Assembly: GCA_026785765.1 (NCBI GenBank)
Contig: JAJAZK010000132.1
Span: forward strand, 1-16,021
Length of the DNA stretch: 16,021 bases
Direction of reading: 5' to 3'
From: Rhodoferax sp.
GTDB taxonomy: Bacteria; Pseudomonadota; Gammaproteobacteria; Burkholderiales; Burkholderiaceae_C
Shown piece after piece: positions 7,356-14,455 of this stretch. The notes under the pieces were generated by a model. It was given only the letters and a program-made list of their open reading frames with translations. It was not told the origin of the DNA and made no database searches. The number at the start of each line of letters is the position of its first letter. The stretch's first letter is position 1. Made by a program: the position numbers and the translations under genes.

Positions 7356-8374
7356 GCGGCAAGCACCTCGTCCATGGCACGCTGCACCCGCGCGCCAGAG
7401 CCGGTGTCATCCAGCGGGTTGCGCCGCAAGCGGTGGCGCAGCGCCAGTGGCGCCATGGCGCGCACGTGCGTAGCGTCAACCCGCGCGTGCCCTTGCAACG
7501 CAGCGTAGGCGCGGGTGGCGCGCAGCAGCGTCAGCTCGGCACGCAGTCCGTCCGTGCCGAGCTGATGGCACAGCCTGGCACACAGGAACACGGTGTCGTC
7601 GTCGACCTCAATCTCTGCCACCAGTTTGCGCGCCTTGACAATGCGCTGGCGCAACTTCTGGTTTTCCACCTCCCACTCATCACGAAACCCCTGCGGGTTG
7701 CGCTCAAAAGCGTCTCTGCGGCGCACCACCAACACGCGCAACGCCAAGTCCTGGGGGGTTTTGACTTCTACCGAGAGACCAAAGCGGTCCAGCAACTGCG
7801 GCCGCAATTCACCCTCTTCCGGATTGCCGCTGCCCACCAAGACAAAGCGCGCCGGGTGTCGAATACTCAAGCCCTCGCGCTCGACCAGGTTCTCGCCAGA
7901 TGCCGCCACGTCGATCAGCAGATCCACGATATGGTCTTCGAGCAGGTTCACCTCGTCGATATACAGAAAGCCGCGATTGGCCTGTGCCAGCAGACCGGGC
8001 GCAAACTCCTTGACTCCCTGGGATAAGGCCTTTTCCAGGTCCAGAGCACCAACGACGCGGTCTTCGGTAGCGCCGAGCGGAAGATCCACCACCGGGACCG
8101 GACGGGTCAGGATGGCCAGCTTACCGGCCTTCTTTTCCCTGCATACAGGGCAAAGGGATTCGGGCTTGGAGGGGTCGCACCCATACGGGCAGCCCTTAAC
8201 CACCTTGATTGGCGGCAGCAAGTCGGCAAGCGCCCGCACCGCTGTGGACTTTCCGGTGCCTCGATCACCGAGAACCAGGACACCGCCTACTGACAAGTCG
8301 ACGGCAACGATCTGGATCGCCAGCACCATCTCTTCCTGGCCAACGATTGCTGAAAATGGAAACGTCAGGGCCAT
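7352..8374 (-). CDS. bchI: Magnesium chelatase ATPase subunit I (BchI)
   Basis: AAA+ ATPase of Mg-chelatase, acting in the cytoplasm with BchD and BchH. 340 aa, normal for the family. Visible: Walker A GDRGTGKS at 36-43, a conserved Cys cluster (C62, C66, C75, C78), Walker B LYIDEVN at 137-143, sensor region GSGNPEEGELRPQLLDRFGL with the arginine finger, and a C-terminal helical domain with the sensor-2 region RAEL. ATG 8374 follows a purine-rich GAAGAAGAAG ribosome site. First gene of bchI-bchD-bchO on the minus strand, divergent from pufC; a near-consensus PpsR operator lies 19 bp upstream of its start. Confidence 0.96.
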   Translation of the reverse strand: MALTFPFSAIVGQEEMVLAIQIVAVDLSVGGVLVLGDRGTGKSTAVRALADLLPPIKVVKGCPYGCDPSKPESLCPVCREKKAGKLAILTRPVPVVDLPLGATEDRVVGALDLEKALSQGVKEFAPGLLAQANRGFLYIDEVNLLEDHIVDLLIDVAASGENLVEREGLSIRHPARFVLVGSGNPEEGELRPQLLDRFGLSVEVKTPQDLALRVLVVRRRDAFERNPQGFRDEWEVENQKLRQRIVKARKLVAEIEVDDDTVFLCARLCHQLGTDGLRAELTLLRATRAYAALQGHARVDATHVRAMAPLALRHRLRRNPLDDTGSGARVQRAMDEVLAA

Positions 8375-8392
8375 GCTTCTTCTTCAGCCTGT

Positions 8393-8410
8393 TGTCAAAT
8401 AACATTAACG
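8393..8410. promoter_or_regulatory. Possible PpsR operator upstream of bchI (one mismatch)
   Basis: TGTCAAATAACATTAACG fits TGT-N12-ACA except for the last base, the same change as the site before aerR. Arms TGTCAA and TTAACG are partly inverted. It lies 19 bp upstream of the bchI ATG. Weaker than the pufC pair; no partner at 8 bp spacing. Confidence 0.4.
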
Positions 8411-8654
8411 CGTCAAGAGCGTACTTCCTTCGCGGAGACCGGCTGGCGGCTTGCTGCGTTGGCTTCCCCAAGTCCGGGACTAAAACTGCCCAGACCGCTG
8501 GTGTAGTGTATGGCGTCAGCACTCAAACCCTACGAGTACGAACTTAAGAGGCAACTCTGGCCGTACGCAACCTGCGGTCGCGCCCCGCTGTTTCCCATAG
8601 AGGGCGCTGTGACAATTACCTTAGATCCATCAGCACTACAATTTCCTGATGATG

Positions 8655-8672
8655 TGTATATATTAGTTGACA
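8655..8672. promoter_or_regulatory. PpsR operator 1 upstream of pufC
   Basis: TGTATATATTAGTTGACA is a perfect TGT-N12-ACA. Its right arm, TTGACA (8667-8672), doubles as a candidate -35 element. The second operator begins after exactly 8 bp, the spacing known for cooperative CrtJ/PpsR tetramer binding. Confidence 0.75.
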
Positions 8673-8680
8673 ATTTTAGA

Positions 8681-8698
8681 TGTCACATTAAAAATACA
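8681..8698. promoter_or_regulatory. PpsR operator 2 upstream of pufC
   Basis: TGTCACATTAAAAATACA is a second perfect TGT-N12-ACA, 8 bp after operator 1 and 61 bp before the pufC ATG. It overlaps the likely -10 region (TTAAAA), so occupancy by PpsR should block RNA polymerase. Two perfect sites at the textbook spacing are very unlikely by chance. Confidence 0.75.
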
Positions 8699-8759
8699 CC
8701 TATTGCTCCAACTAGGTTCTGCGAATCAAGCTACCTGACGCCGTCAAGGAAGACACGTA

Positions 8760-9890
8760 ATGAATAAGACACTCGGCATTTGTGGACTCGTGATTACTCT
8801 TTCGGCCCTGCTTGCGGGGTGCGAGCGGCCCCCCATCATCGCTGTGCAGGGTGGACCCCGGGGTACCGCGATGGAGCAGATCTACAACCCGCGCACGCTG
8901 GCCAAGCAAGCCTCGCTCAACGTTGTGCCAGAGTCTAGCCCTCCCGTGCCCGTACAGGCCGACGGCCCCACTGCTGGCAAAACCTATCAAAACGTCAAAG
9001 TGCTGGGAGACCTGAGTCTGGGGGAATTCGCTCGCACCATGGTAGCCTTGACGGCATGGGTGTCACCACAACAGGGTTGCAACTACTGCCACGTCGAAGG
9101 CAACTTCGCAGACGAATCCAAATACACCTACGTCGTTTCCCGGCGCATGCTGCAAATGACACAGCACCTCAACGGCGAATGGCAGCAGCACGTTGCTAGT
9201 ACCGGCGTCACCTGCTACACCTGCCACCGGGGCAACCCGGTGCCGCAGAACGTCTGGTACGACCCCAAGAAGTCGCGGCTTGACACTGCAGCGATGGGCG
9301 GCATGCCGGGCATGAATCAGCCTGCCGCGTCCGTCGGGCTGAGCTCGCTGCCCAGCGATCCTTTTACCGACTACCTGCTCAATGACAAGCCGATTCGCGT
9401 CAACGGCCCGGTTCCCATGGCTGGCAAGGGAGCTACAGCCAACCGCCATTCGACCAAGCAAGCCGAATACACCTACGGCCTGATGGTGCACATGTCTTCG
9501 TCGCTGGGCGTGAACTGCACGTATTGCCACAACACACAGTCTTTCCAGGACTGGAGCATCTCCCCGCCGCAGCGCACCACAGCCTACTACGGCATCCGCA
9601 TGGCCCGGGACCTGAACCAGTCCTACCTCAATGCGGAACCACTGACATCGGTGTTTCCGGCCAATCGCCGCGGCCCGAACGGCGACATCGCCAAGGTGAA
9701 CTGCACGACTTGCCACCAGGGTGCCTTCAAGCCGCTGTATGGTGCCAAGATGGCTCAGGACTACCCAGCTATGCTGCCGAGCGACAAGCGCAAAGATCCG
9801 AATGCTGCCGCCGCGCTGCCGGCAGCTGCCGCATCTGCAACGCCAACCGCCAACGCGCCCCAGGCAGCGGCCCCCAAAGTCGGCGGTTGA
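8760..9890 (+). CDS. pufC: Photosynthetic reaction centre tetrahaem cytochrome c subunit PufC
   Basis: Periplasmic, membrane-tethered cytochrome that re-reduces the photo-oxidised special pair of the type II reaction centre. 376 aa. Signal peptide with lipobox LLAGC, acylated Cys21 followed by the family motif ERPP. Four haem sites: CNYCH (107-111), CYTCH (152-156), CTYCH (253-257) and CTTCH (315-319), with Met-rich helices upstream of haems as sixth ligands. The C-terminus (about 347-376) is a low-complexity Ala/Pro tail. ATG 8760 follows AAGGA at 9 nt. Unusually, pufC here is not behind pufL and pufM but stands alone beside bchI with its own PpsR operator pair, and ends at a strong terminator. 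Confidence 0.96.
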   Translation: MNKTLGICGLVITLSALLAGCERPPIIAVQGGPRGTAMEQIYNPRTLAKQASLNVVPESSPPVPVQADGPTAGKTYQNVKVLGDLSLGEFARTMVALTAWVSPQQGCNYCHVEGNFADESKYTYVVSRRMLQMTQHLNGEWQQHVASTGVTCYTCHRGNPVPQNVWYDPKKSRLDTAAMGGMPGMNQPAASVGLSSLPSDPFTDYLLNDKPIRVNGPVPMAGKGATANRHSTKQAEYTYGLMVHMSSSLGVNCTYCHNTQSFQDWSISPPQRTTAYYGIRMARDLNQSYLNAEPLTSVFPANRRGPNGDIAKVNCTTCHQGAFKPLYGAKMAQDYPAMLPSDKRKDPNAAAALPAAAASATPTANAPQAAAPKVGG

Positions 9891-9914
9891 CAGACGCGCC
9901 AACGAAGCCCCAAG

Positions 9915-9942
9915 AAAAAGCCGACCAACCGGTCGGCTTTTT
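9915..9942. terminator. Bidirectional rho-independent terminator between pufC and the minus-strand regulator
   Basis: Perfect hairpin GCCGACC-AACC-GGTCGGC (9920-9937) flanked by AAAAA (9915-9919) and TTTTT (9938-9942), so both strands give a GC stem followed by a U run. It lies 24 bp after the pufC stop and 49 bp after the stop of the convergent regulator gene. Confidence 0.92.
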
Positions 9943-9991
9943 GTTTTCTGCGCTGCCGGTTAAAGCTGCGCAAACAAACCGTGCGCAGCGA

Positions 9992-10906
9992 CTAGGCCCG
10001 CAGCAACGACGCTCCCAGCACCACCGCCTGCGCTGCGTCGATTGATATTCCGTCGGCACCCAGACTCTGCGCGGTTACGGAGTTGGACAAGAATGCAGGC
10101 CCGCCCAGCAACACCGACAGCCCCGGGTTGCGCGACGCAGAACGCAGCCGGTCGATCAACAGGGGCAGTGCAGCGATTTGTTCTGTCAACCCTACGGACA
10201 GCCCGACCAAATCGAACCATTCATTCTTGACGGCGTGGTCAAGCTCCAATGGGCTGTTTGCAATCTCCACCACCACTTGCCAGCCATTCTTGCGGAAAAA
10301 TTCCGACACGATAGCCAGCCCCAAAATATGCTGGGAACCTGGGGCACAGGCAAGCATGACCCTGCGAACCGCTCCCGCGTGTTGCGGGCCATCCTGGTAT
10401 TCATACCCCAGTTGGTGGGTGATTTGGTGCATCCGCATCAGCCCCAACGTCACCTGGGTAAAGTCGACCAAATCCTGCTCCCACAACAAGCCCAGATGAC
10501 GCGCTGCAGGCGCCATCAAATGAATAAATACGTTGTCGTTTCCAACGTCAGCGTCCAGCACTTCACGCACAAACGTCAACGCAGATTTTTCATCGTTTGC
10601 GATACACAACCGGGCAAATTGATCAATGTCCTGTTCAGTAGGTTGGTAAGCCGCGTTGAACTCCTGTTCGTTGGACGCAGCTCCCGCAGGGTGAGCTTGC
10701 AACAACCTTGGGATGATTTGCGACTCAATCACCTCCAGCAGTGATGCTTTGCAACGCTCGGATTCCAGTGTTGGCTCCTTCGTTTCCGCGAACTTCCTTT
10801 GTGCTGACTGCACGCTAGAGGAATGCAAGCCTGACCTTAGAACCGGATCTCCCGGCCGACCCTGACTATTGTTATGGGAAAACAGATTGCCTTTTGCCAG
10901 GTTCAT
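9992..10906 (-). CDS. Second cobalamin-binding AerR/PpaA-like regulator
   Basis: 304 aa paralogue of the aerR product. Visible: a helix near 57-72 (IESQIIPRLLQAH), a helical cap domain about 90-170 with W-E-Q-D-x-V-D-F-x-x-V-T at 142-153, then a cobalamin-fold domain from about 181 with SQHILG at 191-196; His193 corresponds to the AerR ligand His. FFRKNGW and LGGPAF segments match the first protein's FFKRSGW and VGGPLV. The N-terminus is longer than in the first copy and partly disordered in appearance. The start is supported by GGAG 5 nt before ATG. No DNA-binding domain is seen, so it probably acts through PpsR or another partner. It is divergent from hemA, and the intervening region carries PpsR sites. 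It may be the functional PpaA counterpart while the other is AerR; sequence reading alone cannot say which. Confidence 0.82.
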   Translation of the reverse strand: MNLAKGNLFSHNNSQGRPGDPVLRSGLHSSSVQSAQRKFAETKEPTLESERCKASLLEVIESQIIPRLLQAHPAGAASNEQEFNAAYQPTEQDIDQFARLCIANDEKSALTFVREVLDADVGNDNVFIHLMAPAARHLGLLWEQDLVDFTQVTLGLMRMHQITHQLGYEYQDGPQHAGAVRRVMLACAPGSQHILGLAIVSEFFRKNGWQVVVEIANSPLELDHAVKNEWFDLVGLSVGLTEQIAALPLLIDRLRSASRNPGLSVLLGGPAFLSNSVTAQSLGADGISIDAAQAVVLGASLLRA

Positions 10907-11092
10907 TTTGTCTCCAAGTGGCTTCGGTTGCCGCTGTCAAGTAACTGCTTTGTAACTCGCCGGGGAATCCTAGCATCGCGCCCTTGCACCTGGAGGGTTT
11001 TTTTGCTCATGGTTAACCCCATGGATGCAGTGCAACATGAAGTGCGCCCAGAGCAGTCCGTCTCAAAAAGTACACGATGCTGCAACCATAAT

Positions 11093-11110
11093 TGTCAACT
11101 TAACGTTACA
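11093..11110. promoter_or_regulatory. PpsR operator upstream of hemA
   Basis: TGTCAACTTAACGTTACA is a perfect TGT-N12-ACA, 41 bp before the hemA ATG. Its first nine bases equal those of the bchG and aerR sites. A partner lies exactly 8 bp downstream. Confidence 0.7.
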
Positions 11111-11118
11111 TGTGTTAA

Positions 11119-11136
11119 TGTACGAATATATTTACT
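11119..11136. promoter_or_regulatory. Imperfect second PpsR operator upstream of hemA
   Basis: TGTACGAATATATTTACT keeps TGT but ends in ACT instead of ACA. It starts after 8 bp, the spacing for cooperative binding, which is the reason to report it. It overlaps the likely -10 region and ends 15 bp before the hemA ATG. Confidence 0.45.
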
Positions 11137-11151
11137 CAATTCCCGATTGTT

Positions 11152-12444
11152 ATGGCTGTTTGGGCTCTTGGACTTAACCATGCGACCGCACCAGTGGATG
11201 TACGCAGTAAGTTTGCGTTTGGCGCAGAGCAGTTGGGCTCAGCCTTGACCGAACTGCGACGCAGTTTGGTGGGGGATGTCGAGGCCGCCATCCTGTCGAC
11301 CTGCAATCGAACCGAGTTGTATTGCGCGGGCAGCCACCACCAGATGGCCCGGACACTCACGTGGCTCTCGGAAATCGGCCGGGTTTCTGCAGATACATTG
11401 CGCAATCATTCGTATGGTCTGCTGGACGTACAGGCTGCGCGTCACGCATTCAGGGTCGCCAGTGGACTGGACTCCATGGTTCTGGGCGAACCGCAAATTC
11501 TGGGTCAGATGAAAAACGCAGTGCGCGCTGCTGCGACTACGGGTGCTCTGGGACCGACGCTCAACCAGCTCTTCCAGCGTTCGTTTTCAGTGGCAAAAGA
11601 GGTTCGCACTTCGACAGATATCGGAGCTCAGTCGATCAGTCTGGCCGCTGCCGCGGTGCGCCTGTCCGGGCAGTTGTTTGAAGACCTGAGCGAGACTTCT
11701 GTGCTGCTGGTGGGTGCCGGGGAAATGATTGATCTTTGCGCTGCACACTTTGCTGCAAAAAACCCCAAAGCCATCACCATCGCCAACCGCACGGAGCAGC
11801 GCGGCGAAAGTCTGGCACAAAAGTACGGAGGGCAGGCCATGGCACTGGCCAGGTTGCCCGAGCGCCTGCACGAATTCGACATCGTAGTGAGTTGTACCGC
11901 CAGCACGTTGCCGCTGATTGGTCTTGGTGCGGTGGAAAGCGCAATCAAAAAACGCAAAAAGCGACCCATGTTCATGTTGGACCTCGCGGTTCCGCGTGAC
12001 ATAGAGCCCCAGGTCAAGCAGCTCCCGGACGTCTACCTGTACACGGTCGATGACCTGCGCGGGATCGTCCAGAAAGGGCAGGCACATCGGCAAGCCGCAG
12101 TGACCCACGCCGAAACCATCATCGATTCCGGCGTACAGAATTTTGTCCAGTGGATGGACGGTCGCAGTCACGTAGGCCTGATCCAGCAAATCCAGACGCG
12201 CACCGACAGTTGGCGGCACGCAGAGATCGCACGTGCGCAAAAACTGCTGGTCAAGGGTCAGTCTATGGACGAGGTGCTGGAGTCACTCTCTCGAGGCCTG
12301 GTCAACAAGCTGATGCATGGTGCGATGGGTGAATTGCACGCCGCCCAGCCCGAGGACAGAGACCGCGTTGCAGCCACGCTTCAGAAAATGTTCCTGAGCG
12401 CAAAGTGCCCGCACGAAGCGGAGACGAAGCACGCCTTGCAATGA
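11152..12444 (+). CDS. hemA: Glutamyl-tRNA reductase HemA
   Basis: First committed step of tetrapyrrole synthesis by the C5 route: reduces glutamyl-tRNA(Glu) to glutamate-1-semialdehyde with NADPH, in the cytoplasm. 430 aa, normal length. Visible: N-terminal catalytic domain with nucleophile Cys51 in LSTCNRTELY, the signature GLDSMVLGEPQILGQ (about 105-119), a Rossmann NADPH site with LLVGAGEM, and a helical C-terminal dimerisation region. ATG 11152 lacks a strong ribosome site but matches the family N-terminus (ALGLNHATAPVDVR). Its neighbours are photosynthesis genes, not the prfA that commonly follows housekeeping hemA, and it has PpsR-type operators. That suggests a photosynthesis-dedicated copy or a relocated sole copy. 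Confidence 0.96.
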   Translation: MAVWALGLNHATAPVDVRSKFAFGAEQLGSALTELRRSLVGDVEAAILSTCNRTELYCAGSHHQMARTLTWLSEIGRVSADTLRNHSYGLLDVQAARHAFRVASGLDSMVLGEPQILGQMKNAVRAAATTGALGPTLNQLFQRSFSVAKEVRTSTDIGAQSISLAAAAVRLSGQLFEDLSETSVLLVGAGEMIDLCAAHFAAKNPKAITIANRTEQRGESLAQKYGGQAMALARLPERLHEFDIVVSCTASTLPLIGLGAVESAIKKRKKRPMFMLDLAVPRDIEPQVKQLPDVYLYTVDDLRGIVQKGQAHRQAAVTHAETIIDSGVQNFVQWMDGRSHVGLIQQIQTRTDSWRHAEIARAQKLLVKGQSMDEVLESLSRGLVNKLMHGAMGELHAAQPEDRDRVAATLQKMFLSAKCPHEAETKHALQ

Positions 12445-12554
12445 TCGTCTCGCCGATCTGGCTTCAAAAGCAACTTGAATTCGTTGCAAGGACAACGGTC
12501 AGGCGCGCTGTCGGGGCATGTACCAACCTGCAAGCCTTGGCAGATTCCCAGAAC

Positions 12555-13538
12555 TCATCCAGGCAGTCTTACGCACAGACTGCTGAGCTCCCATAGTTCC
12601 CTCGCCAGAACTTCATTACTGGCCTTGAGGGACAACGCCTGGGAGAACGGCTGGCGCCCTTCCTTTTGCCGATTTCCCCAACTCCAGTGCACACCCGAGT
12701 CGGCAAACCCCGGGTCGGCCACCACCTGCGCAACCCGATCCCCGGCAAGTTCCTGGGTGACGTAGCCTTTGGTAATATTTTTCTGAAACCAGGGAAAGAT
12801 AGTGCGGAATAACGCCGGCGTATCACGGAACAAGGCGGTATCTGCCACACATCCAGGGTAGAGCGTGTTGAACACGATGGCCGTGCTCGCGTGAAAGCGA
12901 CGATGGAACTCGCGGCTTGTCACCATGTTGCACAACTTGCTGTCTTTATAGGCTTTACCGGGCTTGAACGGTTTTCCATCCAGCATTGCAACTGGGTCCA
13001 GAAAGCCCGCCTTGAGCCCCTGGAGCGTCCCCAAGTCTGCCGGAGCAGGAATAGGCACCTTCCCGCCAAACTCTTCCGAGTTGGCGGTGACTGTACCCAG
13101 CGTGACCAAACGTGGTGCGGGTGAACCCGGTCTGCCTGCAGCACGCTCCAGGTCCGGGAGCAGGAGACGGCTGAGCAGGAAATGCCCCAGGTGGTTGGTC
13201 GCCACACTGATCTCGTACCCCTCCGGTGAGCGGCCCGGCGTCGTGAGCCGGGGCAGGTACACCGCTGCGTTGCAGACCAGCGCTTGCAGCGGTAGCGCTG
13301 TTTCCTGAAATGCCCGCACAAACCCGCGCACACTGTCCTGTGCACCCAAATCCAGCGCCAGGTGTGTGAGACTGCCGCGGTCCAGGCCCAGGGAATCGGC
13401 AGCAGCGCGCGCCTTCGCAGTGTCGCGGCAAGCTGCCACCACGTGCCACCCCCGCGCAACCAGTGCGCTGGCCGCATGGAGACCTACCCCGGAGGAGGCT
13501 CCCGTGATGATGACAACGGGGCGATGGCTGGTATTCAT
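12555..13538 (-). CDS. por: Light-dependent protochlorophyllide oxidoreductase (LPOR)
   Basis: Reduces the C17=C18 bond of protochlorophyllide to chlorophyllide using NADPH and light, bypassing the oxygen-sensitive BchLNB enzyme. 327 aa short-chain dehydrogenase, the length of cyanobacterial POR. Visible: NADPH motif TGASSGVG at 12-19, NAA at 90-92, catalytic Tyr197 and Lys201 in YKDSK, and POR-specific blocks rather than generic SDR ones: TVTANSEEFGGKVPIPAP, KAYKDSKLCNM, NTLYPGCVADTALFR with the substrate-site Cys230, FPWFQKNITKGYVTQELAG, and SGVHWSWGNRQ. From memory these match cyanobacterial POR closely. The ATG overlaps the stop of the upstream hydrolase (ATGA) and also has GGAG upstream. 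LPORs are known in some aerobic anoxygenic phototrophs, including Limnohabitans; horizontal origin from cyanobacteria is the accepted view. Confidence 0.95.
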   Translation of the reverse strand: MNTSHRPVVIITGASSGVGLHAASALVARGWHVVAACRDTAKARAAADSLGLDRGSLTHLALDLGAQDSVRGFVRAFQETALPLQALVCNAAVYLPRLTTPGRSPEGYEISVATNHLGHFLLSRLLLPDLERAAGRPGSPAPRLVTLGTVTANSEEFGGKVPIPAPADLGTLQGLKAGFLDPVAMLDGKPFKPGKAYKDSKLCNMVTSREFHRRFHASTAIVFNTLYPGCVADTALFRDTPALFRTIFPWFQKNITKGYVTQELAGDRVAQVVADPGFADSGVHWSWGNRQKEGRQPFSQALSLKASNEVLARELWELSSLCVRLPG

Positions 13539-14455
13539 CGAATTGGCTCCAAAAGGAAATCACGCACGGCTGGCAACGTGCGCTCGGCGGCTTCCTCCTG
13601 CGGGAGGTGCCCGATACCCGGCCACGTGACAAGGCGTGCATTGGGCAAGGCCTTCAGGTAGTCTTGCGCATTGGCAGGCGGAATCATCGCGTCCATCTCA
13701 CCCCAACCAAGCAGCGTCGGTATTTGAATAGTTCGCAAGAGCGGGACCGGGTCCACCAGAACCGTTTGCTCCATACGCTGCAACATGGCCTGGCGGGCGC
13801 CCGGCGCGCGCAGCAGGTCAAAGTAGCGCTGCAAGAGCGCATCGGTCATGGCCGTGGGTTGGGCGTAGGCAGGCTCCAGGTTCATGCGCAGCATCCACTG
13901 GGGCAGCGTCCAACGCATCAACTGCATTACGGCAGGAACGCCAGGCGCGACACCGTAGGCAAACCCGGGGCTGGCAAATCCATCAGGTGCCAGCAACACC
14001 AGCTTGTCAACACGTGACGGGTGCCTGGCGGCCAGGGTCCAGGCGATTCGCCCTCCCATGGAATGCCCCACGACGTGGGCGCGCTGGATTCCCAATGCGT
14101 CCAACACCCCCAGCAGCAACTGCAGGCTTCGAGTGTCACTGTAGTTTGCAGTCGGGTCCGGTGGGCTCAGGCCGCTGCCTGGAAAATCCAACCGGATAAC
14201 GCGAAAGTCCCGCTCCAGGGCCGTCGCCCAAGGTTCCCAGGTATGTAAGCTCGCGCCAAAGCCATGCAGCAAAACTACAGCCGGTTTGTCCACCGGGCCC
14301 GTGACGCGCACATGCAGGAATGCACCCAGCACTTCCAGGTGATCCGCAGGGCTGCGCCGATACCGCTGCTCCAGCAGCGCACGGTCCAAATCAGGCGTCC
14401 ATAAAGCCCAGCCCAGAATAATGCAAACAAGCGCAAACACTGCCAGCCACTTCAT
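13535..14455 (-). CDS. Membrane-anchored alpha/beta hydrolase coupled to LPOR
   Basis: 306 aa alpha/beta hydrolase; substrate unknown. Visible: one N-terminal hydrophobic segment (about 3-20) that reads as a signal anchor, oxyanion strand VVLLHGFGASLHTW (60-73), nucleophile elbow GHSMGG at 130-135 with Ser132, acid Asp255 in GEMDAM and His283 in GIGHLP. Its stop overlaps the por start by 4 bp (ATGA at 13535-13538), so the two are translationally coupled and likely share a function or a control. It resembles BchO in the HG-x-GAS-x-H-x-W oxyanion motif but is anchored and lacks the BchO N-terminus. Roles in pigment turnover, de-esterification or membrane lipid chemistry are all possible; none is shown. 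Its own ribosome site is poor and its ATG overlaps the stop of a short upstream ORF. Confidence 0.8.
   Translation of the reverse strand: MKWLAVFALVCIILGWALWTPDLDRALLEQRYRRSPADHLEVLGAFLHVRVTGPVDKPAVVLLHGFGASLHTWEPWATALERDFRVIRLDFPGSGLSPPDPTANYSDTRSLQLLLGVLDALGIQRAHVVGHSMGGRIAWTLAARHPSRVDKLVLLAPDGFASPGFAYGVAPGVPAVMQLMRWTLPQWMLRMNLEPAYAQPTAMTDALLQRYFDLLRAPGARQAMLQRMEQTVLVDPVPLLRTIQIPTLLGWGEMDAMIPPANAQDYLKALPNARLVTWPGIGHLPQEEAAERTLPAVRDFLLEPIR

Larger units (their letters stand above)
8375..8759. promoter_or_regulatory. Divergent bchI/pufC control region
   Basis: 385 bp without a convincing gene between the bchI and pufC starts. The right half (about 8610-8700) is clearly AT-rich against the GC-rich surroundings and holds two tandem PpsR operators and a TTGACA that could act as a -35 box for pufC, with a TTAAAA-type -10 candidate about 15-17 bp later. 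Near bchI there is one near-consensus operator. The middle (about 8420-8600) shows no recognisable signal to me. An 85-codon ATG frame (8510-8767) runs across the operators and is not regarded as a gene. Confidence 0.6.
10907..11151. promoter_or_regulatory. Divergent control region between the second AerR-like gene and hemA
   Basis: 245 bp. The hemA-proximal 70 bp is AT-rich and contains a perfect and an imperfect PpsR operator plus an A/T-rich segment (about 11121-11137) able to serve as a -10. The half next to the regulator holds its GGAG ribosome site and a T7 run near 10999-11005 but no promoter I can name. hemA has no clear Shine-Dalgarno. Confidence 0.55.

Noticed and set aside
6570..8026. 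Overlapping long plus-strand frames opposite bchD and bchI
   Set aside because: GC-rich antisense shadows. BchI Walker motifs and BchD metal-site motifs on the minus strand identify the real genes.
8510..8767. 85-codon ATG frame upstream of pufC
   Set aside because: It lies across both PpsR operators and the likely promoter, has no ribosome site, shifts to AT-rich codons in its second half and overlaps the pufC start out of frame. The product is not recognisable.
12434..12491. CCTTGCAA / TTGCAAGG inverted repeat after hemA as a terminator
   Set aside because: The two arms are 42 nt apart, the first lies within the hemA coding end, and there is no T run. Not a credible intrinsic terminator.
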